NCBI RefSeq assembly: GCF_001039355.2
Contig: NW_019774181.1
Location: forward strand, 265,000 to 328,999
Direction: 5' to 3'
Origin: Lingula anatina
Taxonomy: Eukaryota > Brachiopoda > Lingulata > Lingulida > Lingulidae
DNA length: 64,000 nucleotides
Below are positions 1 through 11,167 of the stretch, piece by piece. Position 1 is the first letter of the stretch; every line of letters begins with the position of its first letter. Under the pieces are notes generated by a model that saw nothing but the letters and a program-made list of their open reading frames with translations, was not told the origin of the DNA and ran no database searches. A program made the position numbers and the translations under genes.

Positions 1-14
1 CATCCCTGTAATAG

Positions 15-199
15 GTCCCGGCCAATACTGACGCCACAGAAAAAGTGGCGAGACGCGTGGCGTTTGTGAAGGAGACCTTGTATGGTGGTATGTGGTATAC
101 GCGGGCAACAGGAGAGTACAAAGATTACAAAGACAGCTCCTTCAGCAATGTGGGACTGGGGTCTCATATAGATACTTGTTACTTTAATGAACCAAGTGG
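15..199 (+). CDS. TMLHE: Trimethyllysine dioxygenase exon (copy 1), HxD iron-site exon
   Basis: TMLHE is the mitochondrial Fe(II)/2-oxoglutarate dioxygenase that hydroxylates trimethyllysine in the first step of carnitine synthesis. This exon starts after an AG at 13-14: an in-frame TAG just upstream rules out an earlier start. It ends at AGTGG|GTGAG with phase 2. It encodes VPANTDATEKVARR... and ends SHIDTCYFNEPSG, where H-x-D supplies two of the three iron ligands. The alignment to animal TMLHE (TEKLAERI..., HTDTTYFQEPCG) is from memory. BBOX1 is the nearest alternative; the C-terminal exon favours TMLHE. Earlier exons lie left of the window. Confidence 0.85.
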
Positions 200-662
200 G
201 TGAGTTATAATAATAATAATGATGATGATAATGATGTTGATGATAAACTTTTATTTGGAAATTCATGTTTTAAAGACACAGATATTAATTTATTTATCAT
301 GTGGGTTATAGTAAGAAACATAATATTAATAATAATAAAAAAAAATTATTCTATAAATGAGTTTTTGATTACACAACTGCACATTGAATTGGTGTTATCT
401 ATCTTATCCCAAATATGGTGGCTGTGCATTATGTTCTGCTGCTTCAAGCTCCAACTTTTTGAACACAGTACATTAAATGCAGAACTATACTGGTATATCA
501 CAGCCCCTGGGTTTTCTTCTTGCTTAAATTTGCAGTGCGATAAGGATCTCTCTCCCTTTCTCCTAATAATGTAATATACATAGTTTATCATTACTATAAT
601 CATACATTTAAAATTAATTTGTTTCCTGTAGTGACTTAAAAAAAATGGCTACTTTCCTCCAG

Positions 663-887
663 CATTCAGGTGTTCCACTGTCTTCAAGAGGCCCCGCAAG
701 GGGGCGAGTCTGTCCTAGTGGATGGTTTCCATGTGGCGATGCAAGTTAAAAAGCAGAATCCAGATGCGTTTGACTACCTGGTCCGTACCCCTATCCCTCA
801 TTACTGTCTGGACGATCAGTATCACCTTCGCAGTGTGGACACTACATTCAGACTTGACCCTTGTACTGGGGATTTAGTGCAGTTCAG
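663..887 (+). CDS. TMLHE: Trimethyllysine dioxygenase exon (copy 1), middle of catalytic domain
   Basis: The exon is bounded by cctccag|CATTCAGG and TTCAG|GTAGGG. It completes a Gly codon with the previous exon (phase 2) and leaves phase 2 for the next. It encodes IQVFHCLQEAPQGGESVLVD and then a segment ending DLVQF. The IQVFHCL...GG.S.LVDGF stretch matches the jelly-roll core of TMLHE/BBOX-type enzymes. It differs from copy 2 by one visible residue (VKKQN here, VQKQN in copy 2) and several silent changes. Confidence 0.87.
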
Positions 888-1139
888 GTAGGGATGATGT
901 CAATTCTTTTCTCTGCCGTACAATCTTTTGTTATTTCTAGTATTTTGCAAACTTGTCTTTACAGGATAAACGTATTAATTTTTGTGAACTTAGTTGCTAC
1001 TCAAGATATTGAAAGATTGCTTTAATTCACGGTATCTTATGAAATTAGTAGTAGCTAATATTTTCCAAGGACATATTGAAACTGGATAATAATTATATTT
1101 ATAATATCAGTTGTTTTGACATTTTACAATTCATATCAG

Positions 1140-1410
1140 ATACAACAACTACGACAGAGGAATTATAAACACCATCCCAGCGGATGAGATACCAAGGTTC
1201 TACTGCGCCATGAAACTTCTCTCACAGGAAGTGATGTCACCAGATAACGAGTACTGGTTCAAGCTCAGTCCTGGAACAGTAATATTCATCGACAACTGGC
1301 GGACAATGCACGGGCGCGCAGAGTTTGCCGGCGAGAGGATACTTTGTGGCTGCTATTTGCCGCGAGATGATTGGTTGAGCAAGGCAAGGTATCTTGGTCT
1401 CGCGAAATAA
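1140..1410 (+). CDS. TMLHE: Trimethyllysine dioxygenase terminal exon (copy 1)
   Basis: The acceptor is tatcag|A; the exon joins in phase to give RYNNYDRGIINTIP and runs to a TAA at 1,408-1,410. It carries the third iron ligand in FIDNWRTMHGR and the typical TMLHE C-terminus CGCYLPRDDWLSKARYLGL. The sequence is open and intact, and the protein ends where the family normally ends. Human TMLHE ends with a closely similar RDD..N.ARLLGL tail (from memory). Confidence 0.9.
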
Positions 1411-2180
1411 GTCTTTGATTCTGTTACAAAGAATGTTGAATATTTCAAGTTGATTTTAAATCTTGATGAAATTGTTTATTTCCAGTATTACCTTTCACTG
1501 TCTCCTTTAATTGGAATATATATATCTTCATGAACTTGATCTTAATTGCCTTTTGGTTGACATTTTATTATTGAATAAGTGATAGAGGAGAGGGTGTATT
1601 ATGGCACAAGCATGTACTTTGACTTTTCCAATTGGTGTAGGTGCCTTATTTTTTTACCCACTGAAACTCCTTTAATATTGCTAGATATATTTAAAAGTTG
1701 TTCGTTTGTGTTTATGATTGTGTTAACTTTATTGTTTCTGTCTTATGAATGTAGTATGATTCACCAAATAATGTAACCAAAGGTTAAGGAACATTGAAAC
1801 TCCTTTAATATTGCTAATCTAACATATTTTGAAAAGTTATTTATTTGTTTTAATCATTGTGTTATTTTCATTATTTCCGTCTTATGATTAAGTATGATTC
1901 CGCAAAGAATGAAACCAAATAATTTTTATGACATATAATATTTCTAAATGCATTTAATTGATTGCAATATCTATAATTTTATTGATTTCTACATTTTATT
2001 TTAAAATAACTTTTTGTTATTTTAAAGGTTTATTTAGCAACATTTAATGTTGATAGGCAAAACTTTTTAAGTATATTTTACAAAGAGCATAAACACATGA
2101 GAGCATGGTCAGAGCAGATGCAATGTGTGACCATGCTCTCAGGCTATTTTAATATGTGATTTATTTTAATTTATATGTAA

Positions 2181-2183
<3 letters not shown>

Positions 2184-2238
<55 letters not shown>
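2184..2238. repeat. (TA)n microsatellite
   Basis: About 55 bases of alternating TA. The matching place in the second copy (about 5,960-5,990) has only a short A-run and an (AC)n stretch, so the repeat is length-variable between the two haplotype-like copies. Confidence 0.9.
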
Positions 2239-2242
<4 letters not shown>

Positions 2243-2393
2243 ACTAATTTTACCTATGACTCTTATCATATACACCCACATTTAATTTGTCAATCTAAAT
2301 TGAGGTTTTCTCTGGTTTGTTGTCATAAAAGAGAAATTTATGAGTGTGAAGAAGAAAGGAATGTTTTGTTGGCCATGCATTTGTTAACCACCC

Positions 2394-2399
2394 AATAAA
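2394..2399 (+). promoter_or_regulatory. Candidate polyadenylation signal of TMLHE (copy 1)
   Basis: AATAAA lies about 1 kb after the TMLHE stop, in a segment (CCACCCAATAAAGCAATG) conserved in copy 2 at 6,158-6,163. Other AATAAA-like sites exist nearby, so use of this one is inferred. Confidence 0.3.
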
Positions 2400-3631
2400 G
2401 CAATGAAAGAGGTGCAAGTTACATATATGAATAAAGTGTATATTCTCAAGAAATTCTGCTTTCAGTTTTTTTTTTTTTCTCAAAAATTCTGCTGTGGCAT
2501 GAGAAGACAAAAAGATGGGGAAAAAAACAGAGAAAATACCATGTGTAACAAATTTCTGTGACTTTTATTCACATTCAACATTTTGGCTTTATATTCTACA
2601 ATATACTACAACATGCTGTAAAAAGACAATGACTATACAAACGTGACAACTTATTAAGTACAAATACAACCTTTTCCTAAACACAAAAATGTGTACAGAA
2701 ACAGTAATTTTCTCAATTTTTCAAAAACATGTCAACAGCCTTTTAAAATGACCTTGTATCTGACCTTGGCCTGAATGGAGGTCACTGTGCAATGGCCTCA
2801 ATATCTCCTTGTCAGTGCAAAGTGAAGAGTTTTCGCTGACTTTCATGTTAAATAAATTCAACTTTATTAAATCAGGATATCACTTTAAGTGAAATATAAA
2901 TTATACAATTGTGGGGACATTCAGAATTTTAAAGCTTTCTCTACTTTGATGAGAGGCAAGTGATAACTGCAAATAAAGCATGTCTATTTGGTACATAATA
3001 TTCATAGAAGACTACTAAATTTAACATGTTACATAATTTGGGATGATGGTAAGCAATAGTTTGACATAGAACTGTCAAAGAAGTGTACACGTAATTAACG
3101 TCTCACATTTTTAATTCCACAGGACAACAGTCTGTGGTACCTGTACAAATGCATCTTACAATACAGTATATTCTCCAAGGTCTGTCTATAACAACTTAAG
3201 CAGAACTAAGATTTAAAGAAATAGGAGAGTAAAAAAATTAAAAAAATTGAGGTCTCTACTTGTTATTATAACATGATTTCTGTAATGTGATTTACAGCAT
3301 CCCTGGCATCAGCAGAATTGTACATGGCAAAGAGTTGCTTTGCACTTGAAAATGCACTTCATCCAGTTAAAAAAATTGCTTTTGGCAGAAAAAGAACCTA
3401 AACTAGTAATAACATGGCATGTTTTCTTCTCCTGTATCTTGACTCTTCTTAACACAGCTTATAAATAAATTGTGCTCTGTTGTTGTTTATTGAAGACTTA
3501 CAAGAAAATGATTAATAAAATATGGAGTATATCAAATAGAGACCTTTATAAGAGATTAAGTAAAATTAGCAAGAACAACAGGATCAATTTTCCTAAAACG
3601 GTACTAAAAATATGCTGCAACTACAATTGTG

Positions 3632-3664
<33 letters not shown>

Positions 3665-3822
3665 AAAAAAAAAAACAGTAGTAACATTACTGCTAGGCCA
3701 CAAAAATTGTGACAAAACATTTGAAATTGAAACCTAAATTGCCCCTTCCCTATAGTATAAACATGTTCCATGTTCCAATAAAAAGAGTTATGTTATATCC
3801 CAACAGAGACAATGATTGAAAC

Positions 3823-3823
3823 N
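3823..3823. other. Single-N contig junction
   Basis: A lone N within poly-T. Sequence left of it (…GAGACAATGATTG) recurs near 7,548-7,560, and sequence right of it (from 3,855) repeats position 1 onward. This is what an un-merged overlap between neighbouring contigs looks like. Confidence 0.85.
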
Positions 3824-3868
3824 TTTTTTTTTTTTTTTCACTAAACTTCAGTCTCATCCCTATAATAG

Positions 3869-4053
3869 GTCCCAGCCAATACTGACGCCACAGAAAAAGT
3901 GGCGAGACGCGTGGCGTTTGTGAAGGAGACCTTGTATGGTGGTATGTGGTATACGCGGGCAACAGGAGAGTACAAAGATTACAAAGACAGCTCCTTCAGC
4001 AATGTGGGACTGGGGTCTCATATAGATACTTGTTACTTTAATGAACCAAGTGG
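3869..4053 (+). CDS. TMLHE: Trimethyllysine dioxygenase exon (copy 2), HxD iron-site exon
   Basis: Same exon as 15-199, with the same length (185 bp), splice sites and phase. It encodes the SHIDTCYF iron-binding motif. Only silent differences are evident (for example CCA for CCG near the start). It is probably the other allele of the same exon, not a paralogue. Confidence 0.85.
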
Positions 4054-4512
4054 GTGAGTTATAATAATAATAATGATGATGATAATGATGTTGATGATAA
4101 ACTTTTATTTGGAAATTCATGTTTTAAAGACACAGATATTAATTTATTTATCATGTGGGTTATAGTAAGAAACATAATATTAATAAAAAAAAAAAAATTA
4201 TTCTATAAATGAGTTTTTGATTACACAACTGCACACTGAATTGGTGTTATCTATCTTATCCCAAATATGGTGGCTGTGCATTATGTTCTGCTGCTTCAAG
4301 CTCCAACTTTTTGAACACAGTGCATTAAATGCAGAACTTTACTGGTATATCACAGCCCCTGGGTTTTCTTCTTCTTGCTTAAATTTGCAGTGCGATAAGG
4401 ATCTCTCTCCCTTTCTCCTAATATATTATATAGTTTATCATTACTATATTCATACATTTAAAATTAATTTGTTTCCTGTAGCAACTTTTAACAAATGATT
4501 TCTTTCCTCCAG

Positions 4513-4737
4513 CATTCAGGTGTTCCACTGCCTTCAAGAGGCCCCACAAGGGGGCGAGTCTGTCCTAGTGGATGGTTTCCACGTGGCGATGCAAGTTCAA
4601 AAGCAGAATCCAGATGCGTTTGACTACCTGGTCCGTACCCCTATCCCTCATTACTGTCTGGACGATCAGTATCACCTTCGCAGTGTGGACACTACATTCA
4701 GACTTGACCCTTGTACCGGGGATTTAGTGCAGTTCAG
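4513..4737 (+). CDS. TMLHE: Trimethyllysine dioxygenase exon (copy 2), middle of catalytic domain
   Basis: Same exon as 663-887 with identical boundaries. It has VQKQN instead of VKKQN and a few silent substitutions. The reading frame and splice sites are intact. Confidence 0.87.
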
Positions 4738-4989
4738 GTAGGGATGATGTCAATTCTTTTCTCTGCCGTACAATCTTTTGTTATTTCTAGTATTTTGCAA
4801 ACTTGTCTTTACAGGATAAACGTATTAATTTTTGTGAACTTAGTTGCTACTCAAGATATTGAAAGATTGCTTTAATTCACGGTATCTTATGAAATTAGTA
4901 GTAGCTAATATTTTCCAAGGACATATTGAAACTGGATAACAATTATATTTATAATATCAGTTGTTTTGACATTTTACAATTCATATCAG

Positions 4990-5260
4990 ATACAACAACT
5001 ACGACAGAGGAATTATAAACACCATCCCAGCGGATGAGATACCAAGGTTCTACTGCGCCATGAAACTTCTCTCACAGGAAGTGATGTCACCAGATAACGA
5101 GTACTGGTTCAAGCTCAGTCCCGGAACAGTAATATTTATCGACAACTGGCGGACAATGCACGGGCGCGCAGAGTTTGCTGGCGAGAGGATACTTTGTGGC
5201 TGCTATTTGCCGCGAGATGATTGGTTGAGCAAGGCAAGGTATCTTGGTCTCGCGAAATAA
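4990..5260 (+). CDS. TMLHE: Trimethyllysine dioxygenase terminal exon (copy 2)
   Basis: Same exon as 1,140-1,410. The translated protein is identical in the last 66 residues (FIDNWRTMHGR iron/2OG motif, RDDWLSKARYLGLAK end); nucleotide changes there are silent. Confidence 0.9.
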
Positions 5261-8200
5261 GTCTTTGATTCTGTTACAAAGAATGTTTTGTATTTCAAGT
5301 TGATTTTAAATCTTGATGAAATTGTTTATTTCCAGTATTACCTTTCACTTGTCTCCTTTAATTGGAATATATATATCTTCATGAACTTGATCTTAATTAC
5401 CTTTTGGTTGACATTTTATTATTGAATAAGTGATAGAGGAGAGGGTGTATTATGGCACAAGCATGTACTTTGACTTTTCCAATTGGTGTAGGTGCCTTAT
5501 TTTTTTACCCACTGAAACTCCTTTAATATTGCTAGATATATTTAAAAGTTGTTCATTTGTTTTTATGATTGTGTTAACTTTATTGTTTCGTCTTATGAAT
5601 GTAGTATGATTCACCAAAGAATGTAACCAAAGGTTAAGAAACATTGAAACTCCTTTAATATTGCTAATCTAACATATTTTGAGAAGTTATTTATTTGTTT
5701 TAATGATTGTGTTATTTTCATTATTTCTGTCTTATGATTTAGTATGATTCACCAAAGAATGAATCAAAAGAATTTTTATGACATATAGTGTTTCTAAATG
5801 CATTTAATTGATTGTAATATCTTTAATTTTATTGATTTCTACATTTATTTTAACATAATGTTTTGAGATTTTAATGGTTTATTTTGCAACATTTAAAGTT
5901 GATAGTCAAAACTTTTAAGTATATCCATGCTCTCAGGCCATTTTAATATGTGATTTATGTTAATTGAAAAAAAAAATATACACACACACAGTACACTAAG
6001 TTTACCTATGACTTTTATCAGATACACAGTGACACTTACATTTAACATTTAATTTGTTAGTCTAAGATGAGGTTTTCTCTGGTTTGTCATAAAAGAGTAA
6101 TTTTTGAGTGTGAAGAAAAATGGAATGTTTTGTTGGCTATGCATTTGCTACCCACCCAATAAAGCAATGAAAGAGGTGCAAGTTACATATATGAATAAAG
6201 TGTATATTTTCAAAAAATACTGCTTTCAGTTCCTTAATTTTTTTTTCTCAAATATTCTGCTGTGGCATGAGAAGACAAAAAGATGGAAAAAAAACCCCGA
6301 GAAAATACCATGTGTAACAAATTTCTGTGACTTTTATTCACATTCAACATTTTGGCTTTATATTCTACAATATACTACAACATGCTGTAAAAAGACGATG
6401 ACTATACAAACGTGACAACTTATTAAGTACAAATACAACCTTTTCCTAAACAGAAAAATGATGCAGAAACAGTAATTTTCTCAATTTTTCAAAAACATGT
6501 CTATGGCCTTTTAAAATGACCTTGTATCTGACCTTGGCCTGAATAGAGGTGACTGTGCAATGACCTCAATATCTCCTTGTCAGTGCAAAGTGAACAGTTT
6601 TCACTGACTTTCATGTTAAATAAATTCAACTTTATTAAATCAAGATATCACTTTAGGTGAGATATAAATACAATTGTGGGGACATTCAGAATTTTAAAGC
6701 TTTCTCTACTTTGATGAGAGGCAAATGATAACTGCAAATAAAGCATGTCTACTTGGTACATAATATCCATAGAAGACTACCAAATTTAACATGTTACATA
6801 AATTGTTACATAATTGATGGTAAGCAATAGTTTGACATAGAACTGTCAAAGAAGTGTACACATAATTAACGTCTCACATTTTTAATTCCACAGGACAGTC
6901 TGTGGTACCTGTACAAATGCGTCTTACAATATATTCTCCGAGGTCTGTCTATAACAACTTAAGCAGAACTAAGATTTAAAGAAATAGGAGAGTAAAAAAA
7001 TTTAAAAAATTGAGGTCTCTACTTGTTATTATAACATGATTTCCGTAATGTGATTTACAGCATCCCTGGCATCAGCAGAATTGTACATGGCAAAGAGTTG
7101 ATTTGCACTTGAAAATGCACTTCATCCAGTTAAAAAAATTGCTTTTGGCAGAAAAAGAACCTAAACTAGTAATAACATGGCATGTTTTTTTCTCCTGTAT
7201 CTTGACTCTTCTTAACACAGCCTATAAATAAATTGTGCTCTGTTGTTGTTTATTGAAGACTTACAAGAAAATGATTAACAAAATATGGAGTGTATTAAAT
7301 AGAGACCTTTATAAGAGGTTAAGTAAAATTAGCATGAACAACAGGATCAATTTTCCTAAGACAGTACTAAAAATATGCTGCAACTACAATTATGTATTAA
7401 AAAAAAAAAAAAACAGCAGTAACATTACTGCTAGGCCACAAAAATTGTGACAAAACATTTGAAATTGAAACCTAAATTGCCCCTTCCCTATAGTATAAAC
7501 ATGTTGTTCCATGTCCCAATAAAAAGAGTTATGTTATATCCCATCAGAGACAATGATTGGAGCTTAAAATTACTGGAATGTTGAAATAAAAGATAAATAT
7601 TTCTCAGTATGAAATACAACAGTCACAACCAGTGTGTCTAAAATAATGGGAAATAGTCCTTAAAGTAACTCTTCCCTTGCATTGGCTTTTACACCAATTA
7701 AAACACTGTCTTTTGAATAATACATCCATTTATTAATACTGCATTACTATAATTGCAAGGAAAGTAAATTCTAATTATCAAAAAGCATAAAACAAGATGT
7801 AAAAGACCTTAATTTAATTAAAAAAATATCTCCTACAAAGAAAAGTTCTAAACAGTAATTTGGGTTTCAGGAGATTTTATTAATTTCTATAAGGCTCTTT
7901 TCACATGGTGTAGCAGTATACCTGTCTGTATTGCAATGGTTTGAGAGATTGCCAACTAAATAACCCGACTTTTACATGAGATGAGATGGCCAGCAAACTG
8001 GATTAATTTTGATTGGTCCAATAACAACAAACAGACTTATCAAATGGAGATCCCCTCCCCCTACGTTAATTACATAATTATAAAGACCAGTCAAAATATT
8101 GCAATACAGGATAAATATTATACCCCACAATGTAAAAAGAGCCTTTGACAAGCTGGTACACCCTACCTACCAAACAATAATTGTTAATTTTGGAAAAGAA

Positions 8201-8400
8201 GATTCAATTGTCAGATGAAACTTTACAAAACATGTGACAAAAAATTGCAAAAATGAAATGCCTTGCATGGCTTTACAACTGAGATTCTCCAATATGAGAG
8301 CATTATTATAAAATGCACTAACAGTATGAATACAAGTTGAATACACATAAGATAGATACATATATAAATGTACGAAAATGCTGATGAGGTTCTTGATTCA
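5261..8400. other. Intergenic stretch between convergent genes
   Basis: Holds the 3' flank of TMLHE copy 2 (AATAAA at 6,158-6,163), a MITE at 7,891-8,146 and the 3' side of the minus-strand gene. No coding region is supported. Short open frames such as those at 7,235 and 8,223 are AT-rich and have no splice or protein support. Confidence 0.6.
7891..8146. mobile_element. MITE, inverted ends AAGGCTCTTTT...
   Basis: The left end AAGGCTCTTTTCACATGGTG pairs with the right end ACAATGTAAAAAGAGCCTTT. Similarity continues inward to CTGTATTGCAA on the left and TTGCAATACAG on the right. About 255 bp and no coding capacity. The superfamily is not determined. Confidence 0.65.
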
Positions 8401-8403
8401 AGG

Positions 8404-8409
8404 TTTATT
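8404..8409 (-). promoter_or_regulatory. Candidate polyadenylation signal of the large minus-strand gene
   Basis: TTTATT on the plus strand reads AATAAA on the minus strand, about 40 nt past the TAA stop. The matching site in the second copy is at 9,872-9,877. Confidence 0.35.
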
Positions 8410-8448
8410 TTTCTCAAACAAGAGTATAGCTCTTAAATTCGTTGCTAA

Positions 8449-8855
8449 TTAAACCCTGGATTCTGCATGTCGTTTTGTTTTCAACTTATGCTCTGTTGAC
8501 CCACTTATTACATCCACTGCTGGACTCGATTGGGCTGATGCATTCTGGGAAACCCGATGTTGTCTTGGGACCAAGGGCTGTTGAGATTCTTCCAAAATTT
8601 CAGAATTCGATGGTCCATTTACAGTTATATTCACACCAGGTGGCGGTGTGCAACCCTCATAGATAATTTGGACAGGAAATACATGTCTCGTCTTGAGGTA
8701 ATGAAACAGTGCTACGCCTAGCAGGTGTATGACCAACATGGTTCCCGCTGCAACCATGGCGACATAGACTATAGTGAAAGAGAGGCTGTGAACTGCCAGG
8801 GACACTTCAGTAAACTGTGCATGTAAACGTGGCACCAGAGTACTTGTGTTAAAAC
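8449..8855 (-). CDS. Large membrane protein, last exon (copy 1): TM6 and cytosolic tail
   Basis: The acceptor on the minus strand is ctgtttcag|GTTTTAAC; the exon joins in phase to the previous one (G+GT = Gly, then FNTSTLVPRL). It encodes a hydrophobic helix (SFTIVYVAMVAAGTMLVIHL...) followed by a polar tail ending HAESRV and a TAA. N-glycosylation-type NTS precedes the helix, consistent with an extracellular side there and a cytosolic C-terminus. The family is not recognised. Copy 2 at 9,917-10,323 encodes the same protein, with a silent difference seen. Confidence 0.8.
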
Positions 8856-9288
8856 CTGAAACAGATGAAAATATTCTCCATTTTCATTTCTCCTTTCTTT
8901 TCCATTTTATTACTATTACTAATATTATTATTTTTTTTATTTTATTTCAGAACTAAAAAAAATGTGTAAAACAAAGGTCATTATTTTACTATATGCCACA
9001 TAATAAAATCTAAAACTAAAACTGGAAATTCATAATTTGTTCACAAGATGTTCCTCCTTTCTTTGACATTTACACATCCCAAGCACTTATAATAAGAAGT
9101 ATTCTGTGTACGTAAAGGCAGCATTTATTATAAAGTACAGCTACAATCTCTAGCTGTTTCATAAGCCGTAAATGAGCTTTCTCTGTCATTTTTTCAACAG
9201 AAGTATGCATTTTTATTCAGATAAGACATCACTGGCTTCATGGCCATAGAATTTCCCCAAAAATCAGTGACCAGAGTGAGATCCTCAC

Positions 9289-9433
9289 CTGTGAGTAGGT
9301 GTGCTTGAATTGGCATATAATGACAGGGCGCTAGGTGAATGTTGATGTAGTGTGGCACCAGTGGCGCCCTGCAGGTGGTGCTAGCACCACTCAAGGCACA
9401 GTATTCCAGGTTGAATTGACTTACAAGGGCAGC
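9289..9433 (-). CDS. Large membrane protein, penultimate exon (copy 1)
   Basis: 145-bp exon, acceptor gcaacag|GCTGCC and donor CTCACAG|GTGAGG. It enters in phase 0 and leaves in phase 1. It encodes AALVSQFNLEYCALSGASTT and then a stretch with two more cysteines, ending QAHLLTG. Predicted extracellular, between TM5 and TM6, with three cysteines that could be disulfide-bonded. Copy 2 has Ala for the second Thr (SGASAT). Confidence 0.8.
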
Positions 9434-9705
9434 CTGTTGCATGAAATTATCAGAGTGAATGTTAAAATGATTACACAGCATTTATTATTTGGATAAAATA
9501 TTTTTTTAAATGAGCAGCAAAAAATTTAGGAAAATATACACTTAAAAATTCAAAAATGTTTATATCATCTATTATTCGCATATAATACATACATTATCAC
9601 ACACATTGTATAGCTGGTGCAATTCATAAAAACACAGAGCTGTCAATGTTCAAATAATGCATGTTAAAAATAATACCTATATCACAGTACATGTACGTAT
9701 CTCAC

Positions 9706-9780
9706 CTGTGCCTGATTGAAGCCCCCTATTACCCTTGCCAGCCCTTCCATCCTTGTTAACATCTGCTGTCTTTGTGCAGT
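9706..9780 (-). CDS. Large membrane protein, truncated duplicate of the TM4/TM5 exon
   Basis: Donor GCACAG|GTGAGA and the last 75 bases of the exon (…RMEGLARVIGGFNQAQ). It is cut off by the single N at 9,781. The full exon is at 11,168-12,095. The truncation is an assembly edge, not a gene break. Confidence 0.85.
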
Positions 9781-9781
9781 N
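9781..9781. other. Single-N contig junction
   Basis: Left sequence ends …TTTGTGCAGT, which recurs at about 11,234-11,243. Right sequence starts TGCACTAACAGTATGAATAC, which recurs at 8,314. So 8,314-9,780 and 9,782-11,243 are two versions of one segment. Confidence 0.9.
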
Positions 9782-9916
9782 TGCACTAACAGTATGAATA
9801 CAAGTTGAATACACATAAGATAGATACATATATAAATGTACGAAAATGCTGATGAGGTTCTTGATTCAAGGTTTATTTTTCTCAAACAAGAGTATAGCTC
9901 TTAAATTCGTTGCTAA

Positions 9917-10323
9917 TTAAACCCTGGATTCTGCATGTCGTTTTGTTTTCAACTTATGCTCTGTTGACCCACTTATTACATCCACTGCTGGACTCGATTG
10001 GGCTGATGCATTCTGGGAAACCCGATGTTGTCTTGGGACCAAGGGCTGTTGAGATTCTTCCAAAATTTCTGAATTCGATGGTCCATTTACAGTTATATTC
10101 ACACCAGGTGGCGGTGTGCAACCCTCATAGATAATTTGGACAGGAAATACATGTCTCGTCTTGAGGTAATGAAACAGTGCTACGCCTAGCAGGTGTATGA
10201 CCAACATGGTTCCCGCTGCAACCATGGCGACATAGACTATAGTGAAAGAGAGGCTGTGAACTGCCAGGGACACTTCAGTAAACTGTGCATGTAAACGTGG
10301 CACCAGAGTACTTGTGTTAAAAC
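9917..10323 (-). CDS. Large membrane protein, last exon (copy 2)
   Basis: Same exon as 8,449-8,855: same length, same acceptor, same stop and the same predicted protein, with a silent change in a Ser codon. This copy is contiguous with the rest of the gene to the right. Confidence 0.8.
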
Positions 10324-10757
10324 CTGAAACAGATGAAAATATTCTCCATTTTTATTTCTCCTTTCTTTTCCATTTTATTACTATTACTATTACTAATATA
10401 ATTATTATTATTTTTTTTTTATTTCAGAACTAAAAAAAATGTGTATAACAAAGGTTATTATTTTACTATATATGCCACATAATAAAATCTAAAACTAAAA
10501 CTGGAAATTCATAATTTGTTCACAAGATGTTCCTCCTTTCTTTGACAATTTTACACATCCCAAGCACTTATAATAAGAAGTATTCTGTGTACGTAAAGGC
10601 AGCATTTATTATAAAGTACAGCTACAATCTCTAGCTGTTTCATAAGCCATAAATGAGCTTTCTCTGTCATTTTTTCAACAGAAGTATGCATAAGACATCA
10701 CTGGCTTCATGGCCATAGAATTTCCCCAAAAATCAGTGACCAGAGTGAGATCCTCAC

Positions 10758-10902
10758 CTGTGAGTAGGTGTGCTTGAATTGGCATATAATGACAGGGCGC
10801 TAGGTGGATGTTGATGTAGTGTGGCACCAGTGGCGCCCTGCAGGTGGCGCTAGCACCACTCAAGGCACAGTATTCCAGGTTGAATTGACTTACAAGGGCA
10901 GC
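10758..10902 (-). CDS. Large membrane protein, penultimate exon (copy 2)
   Basis: Same exon as 9,289-9,433, with one amino-acid difference (SGASAT versus SGASTT). The neighbouring intron lacks a 12-base stretch present in copy 1 near 9,220. Confidence 0.8.
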
Positions 10903-11167
10903 CTGGTGCATGAAATTATCAGAGTGAATGTTAAAATGATTACACAGCATTTATTATTTGGATAAAATATTTTTTAAAATGAGCAGCAAAAAATTTAATA
11001 CACTTAAAAATTCAAAAATGTTTATATCATCTATTATTCACATATAATACACACATTATCACACACATTGTATAGCTGGTGCAATTCATAAAAACACAGA
11101 GCTGTCAATGTTCAAATAATGCATGTTAAAAATAATACCTATATCACAGTACATGTACGTATCTCAC

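Larger units (their letters stand above)
1411..3822. other. 3' flank/UTR of TMLHE copy 1, ending at contig break
   Basis: No coding exon is recognisable. The stretch contains a (TA)n run at about 2,184-2,238, a haplotype-specific 12-bp-arm hairpin at 2,099-2,140 and a long poly-A at about 3,636-3,675. Apart from small indels it is matched by about 5,261-7,562. Confidence 0.7.

Noticed and set aside
3472-3681. Open frame MLCCCLLKTYKKM..., repeated at 7,235
   Set aside because: It exists in both copies only because the whole segment is repeated. It ends in a poly-Lys from a poly-A tract, and the copies differ by non-conservative changes. It is 3' flank, not a gene.
8442-8666. Plus-strand frame over the last exon of the large gene
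   Set aside because: Shadow of the minus-strand exon with TM6, and duplicated only with it.
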